Shown here: positions 33,355 to 41,677 of the stretch, in pieces
Layout: each line of letters opens with the position of its first letter
Numbering within the stretch: position 1 is the stretch's first letter
Source: Bacteroidota bacterium
GTDB taxonomy: Bacteria; Bacteroidota; Bacteroidia; Bacteroidales; WCHB1-69
DNA length: 49,280 bases
Assembly (NCBI GenBank): GCA_023413895.1
Contig: JAEZOU010000009.1
Span: forward strand, 1-49,280
Direction of reading: 5' to 3'
Notes under the pieces: model-generated
The model's database searches: none
What the model was told of the DNA's origin: nothing
Seen by the model: only the letters and a program-made list of their open reading frames with translations
Translations under genes and position numbers: made by a program

Positions 33355-35121
33355 TTAAACGAACAATTTTTCTATTTTTTCTTTGTAACGTTCTTGCACA
33401 ACATTACGTTTTACTTTCAATGTAGGAGTAAGCACGCCTGTTTGCTGTGACCATTCATCGGCGATCAACGCAAACTTCTTAATCTTTTCAGTATCTCCAA
33501 AGAAAGCATTATATTTTTCAACTTCTCTTGTAAAGCGTTTCAGAATCTCTTTATTTTCCACCGCTTCTTCTGGGGTTGTATAGGGCACTTCGTGACGCAA
33601 GCACCAAGTTTTCAAGTAGTTAAAATCTGGAGAAATCAATGCTGCGGCAAATTTCTGACCTTCACCCATTACTACAATATTTTCAATAAATGCAGATTCT
33701 GTGAATTTTTGTTCAATTACTTGAGGATTAACATATTTACCAAAAGATGTTTTAAACAAGCTCTTCAAACGACCTGTCAAGATTAGTTGGCCTTTTTCAT
33801 TAATCTTACCTAAATCTCCGGTATGGAACCAACCCTCTTCATCAATAACCTCTTTTGTCAATTCTGGAGCCTTGTAGTAACCCATCATAACATTATGTCC
33901 ACGGCAGCAAACCTCACCATTAGGAGCAATTTTCACTTCCGTTCCAGATAATGGGAAGCCGACAGTTCCAGCTTCACGACCATCTTTATCGCGGCAGCTC
34001 ACAGCCAATACAGGAGAGGTTTCGGTCAAGCCGTAGCCTTCATAAATTGGCATTCCAATAGCTGAGAAAAATGACGCCAAACGAGGTTGAATACTTGCGG
34101 CACCAGACACTACGATATCGAAATTACCACCAATATTTTTGCGAATTTTTGAGTAAACCAATTTATCTGCGATTTTATGCCAGAAATTGTACCAACCGCT
34201 GCGCGCATAATCTTGGATTTTGTAACGACAAGCCAGACGAACAGCCCAACGGAAAATTTTACGAGTTAAAAATGGCATATTATTACTTGAGGAGTAAATT
34301 TTATCATAAATACGTTCCAACATACGAGGAACAGCAGACATCATTGTAGGCTGAACCTCTTTGATATTTTCGCCAATTGTTCCTAAATTCTGTGCATAAT
34401 ACACAGACATTCCCAAATATTGGTATAGGAACACCAACATTCTTTCATAAGCATGACACAACGGCAAGAAACTGAATGCTTTGTTAGACCATTTTGCTGG
34501 AATTCCTTCCAAACATTTCAATTGGTTAACAATATTGCTATGAGAAAGCATTACTCCTTTAGGTGTTCCTGTTGTTCCTGAAGTGTAAATAATTGTACTA
34601 CAATCTTCAGGTTTCACAGCATCTTTTCTTCTTTTCAACTCCTCTGCATGAGGATGTTCTTTTCCCAAATTAATCAGTTGTTCCAAATAAGGGAAACGAT
34701 TTCTATCTACAAAAGTGTAAGCATACTTTAGTGTAGGAATTTCAGGCATGACAAGATCAATCTTATTCATCACTTCTGCACCTTCCAACAATACAAATTT
34801 TGTTTCACTATGGGACAAAATATATTTGTAATCAGCTTCACTAATTGTAGGATAAATCGGCACAGAGATTGCTCCGATTTGCATAATTGCCATATCCATC
34901 ATATTCCACTCTGGGCGATTCGTTGAAATAATTCCCACTTTATCACCTGGTTCAATTCCCAACTCTATTAAGGCGTAACTGATATTATTGGTAATTTCAA
35001 CATACTCTTGAACTGAATAGTGGCGCCAAGTTCCTGATTGTTTACCGGCCAAAGCAACATCTTGGTTAGGATGTTTCTCTAAATAGATGTCTAAAATGTC
35101 AAAAATACGATTTAGTTCCAT
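33355..35121 (-). CDS. Long-chain fatty-acid--CoA ligase
   Basis: The protein (588 aa) is an AMP-forming acyl-CoA synthetase of the eukaryote-like LACS branch. Motifs in order are 'CSTIIYTSGTTGTPKGVMLS' (AMP-binding P-loop), 'GYGLTETSPVLAVSCRDKDG', 'DEEGWFHTGDLGKINEKGQL', 'ILTGRLKSLFKTSFGKYVNP' and a C-terminal domain with 'TPTLKVKRNVVQERYKEKIE' carrying the catalytic Lys. It activates exogenous or recycled fatty acids. It is monocistronic, 59 bp after ridA starts; the acyltransferase nearby also handles acyl chains but is separated by the pdxJ-ridA unit. Confidence 0.93.
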   Translation of the reverse strand: MELNRIFDILDIYLEKHPNQDVALAGKQSGTWRHYSVQEYVEITNNISYALIELGIEPGDKVGIISTNRPEWNMMDMAIMQIGAISVPIYPTISEADYKYILSHSETKFVLLEGAEVMNKIDLVMPEIPTLKYAYTFVDRNRFPYLEQLINLGKEHPHAEELKRRKDAVKPEDCSTIIYTSGTTGTPKGVMLSHSNIVNQLKCLEGIPAKWSNKAFSFLPLCHAYERMLVFLYQYLGMSVYYAQNLGTIGENIKEVQPTMMSAVPRMLERIYDKIYSSSNNMPFLTRKIFRWAVRLACRYKIQDYARSGWYNFWHKIADKLVYSKIRKNIGGNFDIVVSGAASIQPRLASFFSAIGMPIYEGYGLTETSPVLAVSCRDKDGREAGTVGFPLSGTEVKIAPNGEVCCRGHNVMMGYYKAPELTKEVIDEEGWFHTGDLGKINEKGQLILTGRLKSLFKTSFGKYVNPQVIEQKFTESAFIENIVVMGEGQKFAAALISPDFNYLKTWCLRHEVPYTTPEEAVENKEILKRFTREVEKYNAFFGDTEKIKKFALIADEWSQQTGVLTPTLKVKRNVVQERYKEKIEKLFV

Positions 35122-35152
35122 TCTGTAAATATTAAGTCAATGATTATTTTTT

Positions 35153-35161
35153 GCAAAGTAA
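35153..35161 (-). promoter_or_regulatory. Possible -7 element of the acyl-CoA ligase gene
   Basis: The minus-strand sequence TTACTTTGC has one mismatch to TAnnTTTGC, 32 bp before the start codon. Confidence 0.4.
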
Positions 35162-35224
35162 CATCTTTTTTCTCGTTATATATTTTTTTTGTGATTAACG
35201 ACACTAAAATAGAATTAAAAAAAC

Positions 35225-35262
35225 TATTTAGGGACGAAATTTGTTATTTAGGGACGAAATTT
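35225..35262 (+). promoter_or_regulatory. 20-bp-period tandem direct repeat, candidate LytTR binding site
   Basis: The 18-bp unit TATTTAGGGACGAAATTT occurs twice without change (35225-35242 and 35245-35262), two helical turns apart. It ends 33 bp before the -7 element at 35296, i.e. around -85 to -48 from the expected transcription start. LytTR regulators bind paired direct repeats about two helical turns apart. The site therefore fits autoregulation by the next gene. Confidence 0.6.
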
Positions 35263-35295
35263 ACTTTCTAGCGATTTCAAAGTGAATATTTTTTA

Positions 35296-35304
35296 TATCT
35301 TTGC
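35296..35304 (+). promoter_or_regulatory. Bacteroidota -7 promoter element of the LytTR gene
   Basis: TATCTTTGC stands 18 bp before the ATG at 35322. The in-frame start at 35301 would lie inside the promoter and is excluded. Confidence 0.65.
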
Positions 35305-35321
35305 AGCGAAATTTTTTTCTT

Positions 35322-36170
35322 ATGAATAAAAAAATTCCAGATTTTCTACTACGTCTTGACAACATAATATCGCAATTGATATTTGTAGCTGCATTTTCAC
35401 TATTTTTTTTCAATGTGTATCACCCATTTGATTCCACTTCTTGGTTACCAGAAGGGAAGGACAAATCTCAATATTTTTTAGCTACATTAGTCATTATCGG
35501 CATTGGAATTTGTATCATTTCATTTAGTAGAACATTGATATATCTACTTAGAAATAGGATAAAATTCACCTATTTAAATTATAGTTTATGGATTCTTTCC
35601 GAGATTATAATTATGTCTTTCATATATTGTATAATCAATAAATATGGATTGAACGATCCACGTGACATTTTTGAAGTTTATCCTGACGCCCTTGCCAATA
35701 CGACATTAATTCTACTGATTCCGTACGTAGTTTCATGGTTATATCTTTCGTTGCAAGAGAAAAATGCACAAATGAGCAAATATATTGAAAATGAGAACTA
35801 TGTAGAAGTAATTCCCAACAAACTCAGCAAAATTAACTTCCACGATGAGCGCGGAGTTCTTATTCTTTCCATTAACTTTGACAATCTTTTCTACATCGAA
35901 TCTGCCGAAAATTATATCAACATCCACTACGAACACAAGGGTTCTGTGTCCCAAACTCAATTACGCAGAAACCTTAAAAGTATTGAGGAGGAATATGCAG
36001 AATATCCATTAATTCGCTGTCACCGGTCCTACATCGTTAACACCAATAAAATTAAGATGATAAAGAAGGGAAAAGATGGATTTATCATCGATTTTGACCA
36101 AAAAGAGATTCGCGAGATACCTATCTCCAAAACCTACTCACAACAAGTTCTCAGCACCTTCTACGAATAG
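35322..36170 (+). CDS. Membrane-anchored LytTR-family transcription regulator
   Basis: The protein (282 aa) has four predicted membrane helices in the first 150 residues: around 'LIFVAAFSLFFFNVY', 'FLATLVIIGIGICIISFSRT', 'YSLWILSEIIIMSFIYCI' and 'ANTTLILLIPYVVSWLYLSL'. A linker and a C-terminal LytTR DNA-binding domain follow (about 175-282: 'LILSINFDNLFYIESAENYI', 'TQLRRNLKSIEEEYAEYPLI', 'RCHRSYIVNTNKIKMIKKG'). No receiver domain is present, so the signal must come from the membrane or from an unseen partner. The tandem repeat upstream suggests that it regulates its own gene. DUF4301 follows after 36 bp and may be in the same transcript. Confidence 0.9.
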   Translation: MNKKIPDFLLRLDNIISQLIFVAAFSLFFFNVYHPFDSTSWLPEGKDKSQYFLATLVIIGIGICIISFSRTLIYLLRNRIKFTYLNYSLWILSEIIIMSFIYCIINKYGLNDPRDIFEVYPDALANTTLILLIPYVVSWLYLSLQEKNAQMSKYIENENYVEVIPNKLSKINFHDERGVLILSINFDNLFYIESAENYINIHYEHKGSVSQTQLRRNLKSIEEEYAEYPLIRCHRSYIVNTNKIKMIKKGKDGFIIDFDQKEIREIPISKTYSQQVLSTFYE

Positions 36171-36206
36171 GAAATCTATTGAAAGAGAGATTTTAAAACC
36201 AATAAT

Positions 36207-37703
36207 ATGAAAATAACCTTTACCCCCGAAGAGATTGCTTTTATTGAAGCAAGAGGCAGTAGTGTACCCGACGTTGAAGCACAATTTGCATACTTTGAAA
36301 AAGGATTTCCATTTGCCGACCTTCAGCGCGCAGCAACTATTAGTGATGGAATCAAACAGATGACCTCCGAAGAGATTGCGCAATATATTAATGTATATGA
36401 GCAGAAATCAAAAGAACTAGAAATTCTAAAATTTGTACCTGCTTCAGGAGCTGCATCACGAATGTTCAAAGAGTTGCAAACCATTATCAATGAAAAGGGC
36501 CCTATTGAGAGCGAAATTGTACAAAAATTCAGAGAAAACATCAAAAATTTTGCATTTTACAGCAATCTTCGAGAAAGTTACGAAAAATCAGGAAACAGCT
36601 GGGAATCAGACATTAACTCTGATAAAATCATTAATATCATAGCTCATCTTTTAGGGGAAACGGGGCTTAATTACAGCAATCTTCCGAAGGCATTACTACA
36701 ATTTCACACCTACTCAAACGAAACGCGAACTGCATTAGAGGAACATTTTGTAGAAGCAGCTCGATATGCTCGCGGCAGGAACGACGAATGCCAACTTCAC
36801 TTTACCGTATCGCCACAACATCTTACTAGTTTTCAAGTTTTAGCAGAAAGCAAAAAGGCAGAATATGAACAGCGTTACAACGTTCGTTATCATCTCTCCT
36901 ACTCCACACAAGATCCAGCAACCGACACTTTGGCAGCTACGAAAGAGAATCAGCCATTCCACGACTCTAAAGGAAATTTACTTTTCCGTCCAGGTGGACA
37001 TGGTGCGCTGATACAAAATCTCAACCACCTCAGTGCCGACATCGTTTTTGTAAAAAACATCGACAATGTCATAACCGAAAATAAAATTTCTGATACTGTA
37101 ACCTATAAAAAAGCATTAGCAGGGTATCTACTTTGGCTACAAGAAAAGAGTTTTGCATATCAGAAAAGGTGCCGACAAGCACAGCTCACCGATGATGAAT
37201 GTAGGGAAATACAACAATTTGCTGAGGAGAAACTTCAAATTGTTTTCTCATCATCCCATGCTACACAGAAAGAGATTTTAGCACAACTTCACCGGCCGAT
37301 TCGCATTTGCGGAATGGTAAAAAATGAAGGGGAGCCAGGCGGTGGTCCATTTTGGGTAAAGAGTTGCGACGGATCAATTTCTTGTCAAATCATAGAGTCT
37401 TCTCAAATCGACAAGAAATCGGAAATACAGAAAAAAATTATGGAAAATGCTACCCATTTCAACCCTGTAGATATGGTTTGTGGATACAGAGATGAGGAAG
37501 GTATAACCTTTGATTTAACCCAATTTATCGACCCGGATACCGGTTTCATTTCAGAAAAATCTCACGAAGGGAAAACCCTTAAAGCGATGGAACTTCCGGG
37601 CTTATGGAATGGTGCAATGGCACACTGGATTACTCTTTTTGTAGAAGTTCCACTTACCACTTTTCACCCTGTAAAAACTGTTTTTGATCTTTTAAAACAT
37701 TAA
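36207..37703 (+). CDS. DUF4301 family protein
   Basis: The protein (498 aa) belongs to DUF4301, a family of about 500 aa known mainly from Bacteroidota. Recognisable blocks are 'FEKGFPFADLQRAATISDGI', 'FVPASGAASRMFKELQ', 'HFTVSPQHLTSF', 'LLFRPGGHGALIQNLNHLSA' followed by 'DIVFVKNIDNV', and 'GEPGGGPFWVKSCDGSISCQ'. The 'PASGAASRMFK' and 'RPGGHGALIQNL' text resembles sugar nucleotidyltransferase/UTP-dependent folds, so a nucleotide-sugar role is possible but unproven. No signal peptide. cutC follows after 3 bp. Confidence 0.88.
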   Translation: MKITFTPEEIAFIEARGSSVPDVEAQFAYFEKGFPFADLQRAATISDGIKQMTSEEIAQYINVYEQKSKELEILKFVPASGAASRMFKELQTIINEKGPIESEIVQKFRENIKNFAFYSNLRESYEKSGNSWESDINSDKIINIIAHLLGETGLNYSNLPKALLQFHTYSNETRTALEEHFVEAARYARGRNDECQLHFTVSPQHLTSFQVLAESKKAEYEQRYNVRYHLSYSTQDPATDTLAATKENQPFHDSKGNLLFRPGGHGALIQNLNHLSADIVFVKNIDNVITENKISDTVTYKKALAGYLLWLQEKSFAYQKRCRQAQLTDDECREIQQFAEEKLQIVFSSSHATQKEILAQLHRPIRICGMVKNEGEPGGGPFWVKSCDGSISCQIIESSQIDKKSEIQKKIMENATHFNPVDMVCGYRDEEGITFDLTQFIDPDTGFISEKSHEGKTLKAMELPGLWNGAMAHWITLFVEVPLTTFHPVKTVFDLLKH

Positions 37704-37706
37704 AAT

Positions 37707-38423
37707 ATGCTATTAGAAGTTTGTTCACCCACTTTACAATCGGCCATCAATGCAGATATTGCTGGTGCACAACGTATTGAGTTATGTCAAAACTTAGGCG
37801 AAGGCGGCACTACTCCCTCATGGGGAGCGATCCGCTATTGTGCAAAAAATCTAAAACTAAAAAGTAATATACTAATCCGTCCTCGCGGTGGTAATTTCTG
37901 TTATAGTCACGCTGAATTTGAGGAAATTAAAGAGGATATTCGCATTTGTAAAGAGTTAGGTGTAAATGGTGTAGTTATTGGATTTTTGCACGATGATCGC
38001 ACCATTGATACCGAAAAACTCCGGCAAGCGATTGCTGTGGCTGGCAACTTAGAAATCACTTTTCATCGTGCATTTGATATCTGCACGGAGCGTGAAGAAG
38101 CATTAGAAAAACTGATTGACTGCGGCTGTCATCGAGTGCTTACTTCTGGGTTCTGCGCCAATGCGTATGTAGGAAGAGAAAACTTGCGCTCGTTAGTAGC
38201 ACGAGCTAATGGCCGCATTGAAATTTTAGCAGGCTGCGGTGTTACGGCCCAAAATGTTCGCGATATTATTGCCACAACAGGCGTACGCGAGGTTCATAGC
38301 TCCTGCAAAACCCTTATTAAAACTCAGGAAAACTTCAATCCTGAAATCGATCTTGACATTACCAACCTACAACACATTGAATCTTCGGTTGAAGAGATTC
38401 AGAATTTATTGGCACAAATATAA
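37707..38423 (+). CDS. cutC: CutC family protein (copper homeostasis)
   Basis: The protein (238 aa) is a TIM-barrel CutC: 'LEVCSPTLQSAINADIAGAQ', 'RIELCQNLGEGGTTPSWGAI', 'ILIRPRGGNFCYSHAEFEEI', 'VIGFLHDDRTID', 'ITFHRAFDIC', 'RVLTSGFCANAY' and 'ILAGCGVTAQNVRDII'. CutC was first linked to copper tolerance, but the direct metal role is disputed. It begins 3 bp after the DUF4301 stop, so the two are likely co-transcribed and possibly co-translated. Confidence 0.94.
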   Translation: MLLEVCSPTLQSAINADIAGAQRIELCQNLGEGGTTPSWGAIRYCAKNLKLKSNILIRPRGGNFCYSHAEFEEIKEDIRICKELGVNGVVIGFLHDDRTIDTEKLRQAIAVAGNLEITFHRAFDICTEREEALEKLIDCGCHRVLTSGFCANAYVGRENLRSLVARANGRIEILAGCGVTAQNVRDIIATTGVREVHSSCKTLIKTQENFNPEIDLDITNLQHIESSVEEIQNLLAQI

Positions 38424-38484
38424 CTAAAACTGAACTCAAATGCTTGTAAATTGTTATACAAGAAACCCATAAAGTCAAAACATT

Positions 38485-38703
38485 ATGAAAGATTTAGTTT
38501 TAGCAGAAATTTTTTACAATGCAAGCGCTGCACACATAGCGCAAGATATTCTACGCGAAAACGGCATTGAGTCCACACTATCGAATGAAAATTCTGCACA
38601 AGTTTTAGGCGCTGTACAAGGTATTGGAGGCATTCGCTTATACGTTATGGATGACCAATTACTCAAAGCACAAGAACTGATTAAAGAAATGGACCTAACG
38701 TAG
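38485..38703 (+). CDS. DUF2007 family small protein
   Basis: The protein (72 aa) has the DUF2007 pattern: 'EIFYNASAAHIAQDILRENG', 'IESTLSNENS', then 'GIRLYVMDDQLLKAQELIKE'. These are the beta-alpha-beta-alpha folds of the family once labelled putative signal-transducing proteins. No signal peptide. It lies 61 bp after cutC and is followed by a terminator at 38730. Confidence 0.88.
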   Translation: MKDLVLAEIFYNASAAHIAQDILRENGIESTLSNENSAQVLGAVQGIGGIRLYVMDDQLLKAQELIKEMDLT

Positions 38704-38729
38704 TTCGACATTTTATTTTCAAAACCATA

Positions 38730-38762
38730 AAGGCTGAAGATCAAAAATTCAGCCTTTTTTTT
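38730..38762 (+). terminator. Rho-independent terminator after DUF2007
   Basis: A 9-bp stem (38730-38738 with 38748-38756, AAGGCTGAA/TTCAGCCTT) and a T run to 38762. Stem, loop and T run are identical over 31 bp to the terminator at 39562. Confidence 0.9.
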
Positions 38763-38970
38763 ATTTTACAAGGCAGTTTACAGTCCTTCGAGTCTCGAAT
38801 CCTCTTCACACAACAATATCAGACTTATTATACGTATGCGCTTGCGCATTGCGGAATTAACATCGACTAATCTTCGCCGAACAACAATCTTTTATTTTAT
38901 AAATTTAATTATTTATCCTCCTAAATCATCAAATAAAGATTGCCATCTTACGCCAAATTTACGACAAAAA

Positions 38971-38990
38971 ATTAGGACCAATTAGGACTA
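38971..38990 (+). repeat. 10-bp tandem direct repeat upstream of the lipoprotein promoter
   Basis: ATTAGGACCA is followed directly by ATTAGGACTA, one helical turn apart. They stand about 38-57 bp upstream of the expected transcription start of the next gene, a place where activators often bind. Confidence 0.45.
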
Positions 38991-39012
38991 GACATCGTGT
39001 ATATTAAGTACT

Positions 39013-39021
39013 TATCTTTGC
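39013..39021 (+). promoter_or_regulatory. Bacteroidota -7 promoter element of the acidic lipoprotein gene
   Basis: TATCTTTGC, with the start codon 196 bp downstream, so the leader is unusually long. Confidence 0.6.
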
Positions 39022-39216
39022 AGCGTGATTTAAAGAAAGCGGAACTTTATCAGGAAATGACAAAAACTATTTTAAAATTTGCAAGATAAAAATTCTAAAA
39101 TTAACAAATCTCATTATATCTTCTAAAGGGCCAAAGATATAGGGGATTAAAGAAAAGAAATATGGTCCTAAATTTAACAACCGATGTGCTAATGGTCTAT
39201 AACCAGCGAAAAAAAG

Positions 39217-39528
39217 ATGAAAAAATTTACTATTGTAGCTATTTTAATCAGTTTCCTTTTTGTCTCTTGTTCTTCAGAAGAGACAAAATTATTGAATCAG
39301 ATGGAGAAAAAAGTTAGTAAAATGGAAAAAATTGCCAAAGATGCAGAAAAATTAGATGAAGATGATGATTCTGATATGGAAAAATATGACAAATTAGAAG
39401 ATGAATATGACCAATTGGCAGATGAATTTGAAGATCTACAAGATGACTTTCAAAAATTAATAGAAGATAACGAAAATATTAAACGATATCAAGAACTAGA
39501 AGACAGATATTGGGATGTTGATATGTAG
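39217..39528 (+). CDS. Small acidic coiled-coil lipoprotein
   Basis: The protein (103 aa) has a lipoprotein signal 'MKKFTIVAILISFLFVSCSS', with Cys18 as the lipid site. The mature part is about 85 residues of acidic heptad text ('QMEKKVSKMEKIAKDAEKLD', 'EDEYDQLADEFEDLQDDFQK', 'LIEDNENIKRYQELEDRYWD') that should form a long coiled coil, as in Lpp-like or spacer lipoproteins. Such proteins may link the outer membrane to other envelope parts. The gene has its own promoter (39013) and terminator (39562). No family was recognised. Confidence 0.8.
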   Translation: MKKFTIVAILISFLFVSCSSEETKLLNQMEKKVSKMEKIAKDAEKLDEDDDSDMEKYDKLEDEYDQLADEFEDLQDDFQKLIEDNENIKRYQELEDRYWDVDM

Positions 39529-39561
39529 TATCTACTTTAACCTACCGATATTTAATTTACG

Positions 39562-39592
39562 AAGGCTGAAGATCAAAAATTCAGCCTTTTTT
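39562..39592 (+). terminator. Rho-independent terminator after the acidic lipoprotein gene
   Basis: Same 9-bp stem (AAGGCTGAA/TTCAGCCTT), loop and T run as at 38730: 31 identical bases. The stem starts 33 bp after the stop codon. Confidence 0.9.
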
Positions 39593-39630
39593 ATTGATTT
39601 CGTTGGCTTGATTTTCTTTCGATTATTTTA

Positions 39631-39639
39631 TACTTTTGC
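39631..39639 (+). promoter_or_regulatory. Bacteroidota promoter of the DGK-like operon
   Basis: TACTTTTGC, with a TTG at 39608-39610 spaced 20 bp upstream as expected for the -33 element. The start codon is 22 bp downstream, so the leader is short. Confidence 0.7.
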
Positions 39640-39660
39640 CGTTTCTATCAAACTGAAAAG

Positions 39661-40608
39661 ATGATTCATCAAATAGTTGTAAATCAGCACGAATGGCATA
39701 TTTTTCTCAATCGGAATGCGATGCATTGTCGTAGCTCAGAATATTGGAAATCTATTGAGGCTCAATTAACATCTGCTCAAGTTCCATATTGTTGTCATTA
39801 TGCTCAATCACAAAAAGAGGACGCTGAAGTGATCCTAAATTGCTGTAGGAATGGAGTGCGTCATTTTGTTGTTGTGGGTGGTGATGGTTCCCTTAACTTT
39901 TTCATCGACAACGTAGTAAAATCTGGCATTAACATTTCGGATATTTTCGTTGCTGTTATTCCATTGGGGACAGGCAATGATTGGGCGCGCTCACATCACT
40001 ATCCGACGAAACCTCAAGAGGCAGTTACATTGTTTCTAAACGGGAAATTCATTTCGCACGACGTTGGTAAAGTAGTAACAAAATCAGCAGAAGGAGAATC
40101 GATTCGACATTTCATTAACATCGCAGGCTTTGGCTTCGATGCCGAGGTAATTCAAAGGACCAAAGTTCAAGGGAACAAAACCTCATCTTCGATGTACCTT
40201 CTATCACTGCTAAAAACCTTGTTCAACTATAAATCGAAAAAGGTTTCGGTACTAATAGACGGAAAATTGTATGATTATGAACTCTTTACTGCAGCAGTTG
40301 GTATAAACCAATACAACGGCAACGGAATGCGCCAATGCCCTGACTCCATTTGTAATGATGGATTTTTTCAAACCGTAATCATTCGGAAGGTAGGAATTTT
40401 GAAAGTATTGCGCAACGTTGGGCGTCTTTTCAAGGGCACGCACGTAAAGTTACTAAAAGAGGTAGAATCATTTCAATCCCAAGAGGTTCAATTTATCAGC
40501 ACAAAAGATCTTTTGTTGGGCGAAGTTGAGGGAGAAATGCTATCGAAAGGAGATTATTCTGTAACTCTACTACCGAAAAGGATCAATCTATTAACAGGAA
40601 TTGAATAA
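39661..40608 (+). CDS. Diacylglycerol kinase-family lipid kinase
   Basis: The protein (315 aa) is of the DagK/YegS/sphingosine-kinase type. The N-terminal catalytic domain has 'FVVVGGDGSLNFFIDNVV' (GGDG motif) at about residues 72-90 and 'VIPLGTGNDWARSH' (GTGND) at about 100-113. The C-terminal beta-sandwich has 'HFINIAGFGFDAEVI', 'YNGNGMRQCPDSICNDGFFQ' and 'LGEVEGEMLSKGDYSVTLLP'. It likely phosphorylates diacylglycerol or a sphingoid lipid, which many Bacteroidales make. The aromatic-pathway gene follows after 1 bp. Confidence 0.9.
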   Translation: MIHQIVVNQHEWHIFLNRNAMHCRSSEYWKSIEAQLTSAQVPYCCHYAQSQKEDAEVILNCCRNGVRHFVVVGGDGSLNFFIDNVVKSGINISDIFVAVIPLGTGNDWARSHHYPTKPQEAVTLFLNGKFISHDVGKVVTKSAEGESIRHFINIAGFGFDAEVIQRTKVQGNKTSSSMYLLSLLKTLFNYKSKKVSVLIDGKLYDYELFTAAVGINQYNGNGMRQCPDSICNDGFFQTVIIRKVGILKVLRNVGRLFKGTHVKLLKEVESFQSQEVQFISTKDLLLGEVEGEMLSKGDYSVTLLPKRINLLTGIE

Positions 40609-40609
40609 A

Positions 40610-41677
40610 ATGAAGAAGATATTGATAGCAGGGCCGTGCGCTGCAGAGAGTGAATTACAGCTATTTTCCACCGCCGAACAGTTGTACGCATTAGCCAAAG
40701 AAGCAGACGTTGACATTTTCTATTTCCGAGCTGGAGTATGGAAACCGCGCAGCAATCCGCATTCATTTTGCGGTGTTGGCGAACCAGCTTTGTCGTGGTT
40801 ACAAGAGGTTCGTAACCGTTTTTCGTTCCCGATTTGCGTTGAAGTAGCACGGCCCGAGCACGTTGAACTTTGCGAAAAGTATGGTATTGACGCCTACTGG
40901 TTAGGAGCGCGCACAACCGTAAATCCCTTCTTAGTAGAGGAGATTTTGCGAGCCATTCCCAACAAGCAAAAACCGATTATGATTAAAAATCCTGTAATGC
41001 CCGACTTATCATGCTGGCAAGGCGCTATCGAACGTGCATTAAATACTGGTTTTACCCAAGTTATGGCAGTACATCGTGGCTTTACTATGCCTGACGAAAA
41101 TGTATTTCGCAATGCTCCTGTTTGGGAACTTCCTGTTGCTCTGAAACTTAAATTTCCAGAAATTCCTATCATTTGCGATCCTTCACACATTTGCGGTGAC
41201 AAACAGTTCATTCCTGAAATTTCTCAAATTGCCCTCAATTATGGTTGCGATGGATTTATGATTGAAGTACATCACGCACCAGAATCTGCATTGAGCGATT
41301 CCAAACAACAGCTAACCCCTCAAGAATTCATATCATTAATTCATTCTTTACATATTAACACAGAAAATACTCCACAAGCGGAAAATCTATTAATGATTGA
41401 ACGAACAATGATTGAGCATATCGACAATCAAATCTCTAATCTTTTAAAAAAGAGAATGTTGACAGCTGAAAAAATCGCATCAATCAAAAAAGAGAATAAC
41501 ATTCCAATTTTACAGCCGTCACAATGGAATAAAGTGGTAGAGCGTTATCAGAAAGAAGCGCTTACAGATTCTTGTTATCAAAGGTTTTTAGAAGAATTTC
41601 TGAACATTTTACACCATTATTCGTTGGAGAGACAGCAAAATATTTTAATTGACAGAAAATTACCCAAAGATGAATAA
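40610..41677 (+). CDS. Bifunctional DAHP synthase / chorismate mutase
   Basis: The protein (355 aa) fuses two shikimate-branch activities. Residues about 1-255 are a DAHP synthase of the AroF-I-beta/KDO8P-like class: 'ILIAGPCAAESE', 'FRAGVWKPRSNPHSFCGVGE', 'DAYWLGARTTVNPFLVEEIL', 'PVMPDLSCWQGAIERA', 'IICDPSHICGDKQF' and 'DGFMIEVHHAPESALSD'. Residues about 265-350 are an AroQ-type chorismate mutase ('TMIEHIDNQISNLLKKRMLT', 'AEKIASIKKENNIPILQPSQ', 'WNKVVERYQKEA'). In such fusions the mutase part usually mediates prephenate or chorismate feedback on the synthase. An in-frame TTG at 40601 overlaps the previous gene; ATG 40610 is preferred. The S41 protease start overlaps its end by 8 bp. Confidence 0.93.
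   Translation: MKKILIAGPCAAESELQLFSTAEQLYALAKEADVDIFYFRAGVWKPRSNPHSFCGVGEPALSWLQEVRNRFSFPICVEVARPEHVELCEKYGIDAYWLGARTTVNPFLVEEILRAIPNKQKPIMIKNPVMPDLSCWQGAIERALNTGFTQVMAVHRGFTMPDENVFRNAPVWELPVALKLKFPEIPIICDPSHICGDKQFIPEISQIALNYGCDGFMIEVHHAPESALSDSKQQLTPQEFISLIHSLHINTENTPQAENLLMIERTMIEHIDNQISNLLKKRMLTAEKIASIKKENNIPILQPSQWNKVVERYQKEALTDSCYQRFLEEFLNILHHYSLERQQNILIDRKLPKDE

Larger units (their letters stand above)
38704..39216. other. Intergenic region with terminator, dyad and promoter
   Basis: This 513-bp stretch holds the DUF2007 terminator (38730-38762), a 13-bp perfect dyad TTCGAGTCTCGAA (38787-38799) and a 10-bp tandem repeat (38971-38990). The lipoprotein promoter (39013) follows, then a leader of about 190 nt with a small hairpin (39115-39122 with 39134-39141). 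I see no gene in it. Confidence 0.6.

Noticed and set aside
35221..35265. CRISPR-like array
   Set aside because: There are only two repeat copies with a 2-bp spacer; this is an operator-like tandem repeat, not an array.
38781..38815. tRNA-like 3' sequence with TTCGAGTCTCGAA
   Set aside because: It looks like a T-arm, but no acceptor, D or anticodon arm can be drawn around it; it is only a short dyad.
39162..39320. Upstream frame of about 50 codons starting in the lipoprotein leader
   Set aside because: It overlaps the lipoprotein gene out of frame, and the text shows no protein-like pattern; the lipoprotein signal peptide is clearly the real product.
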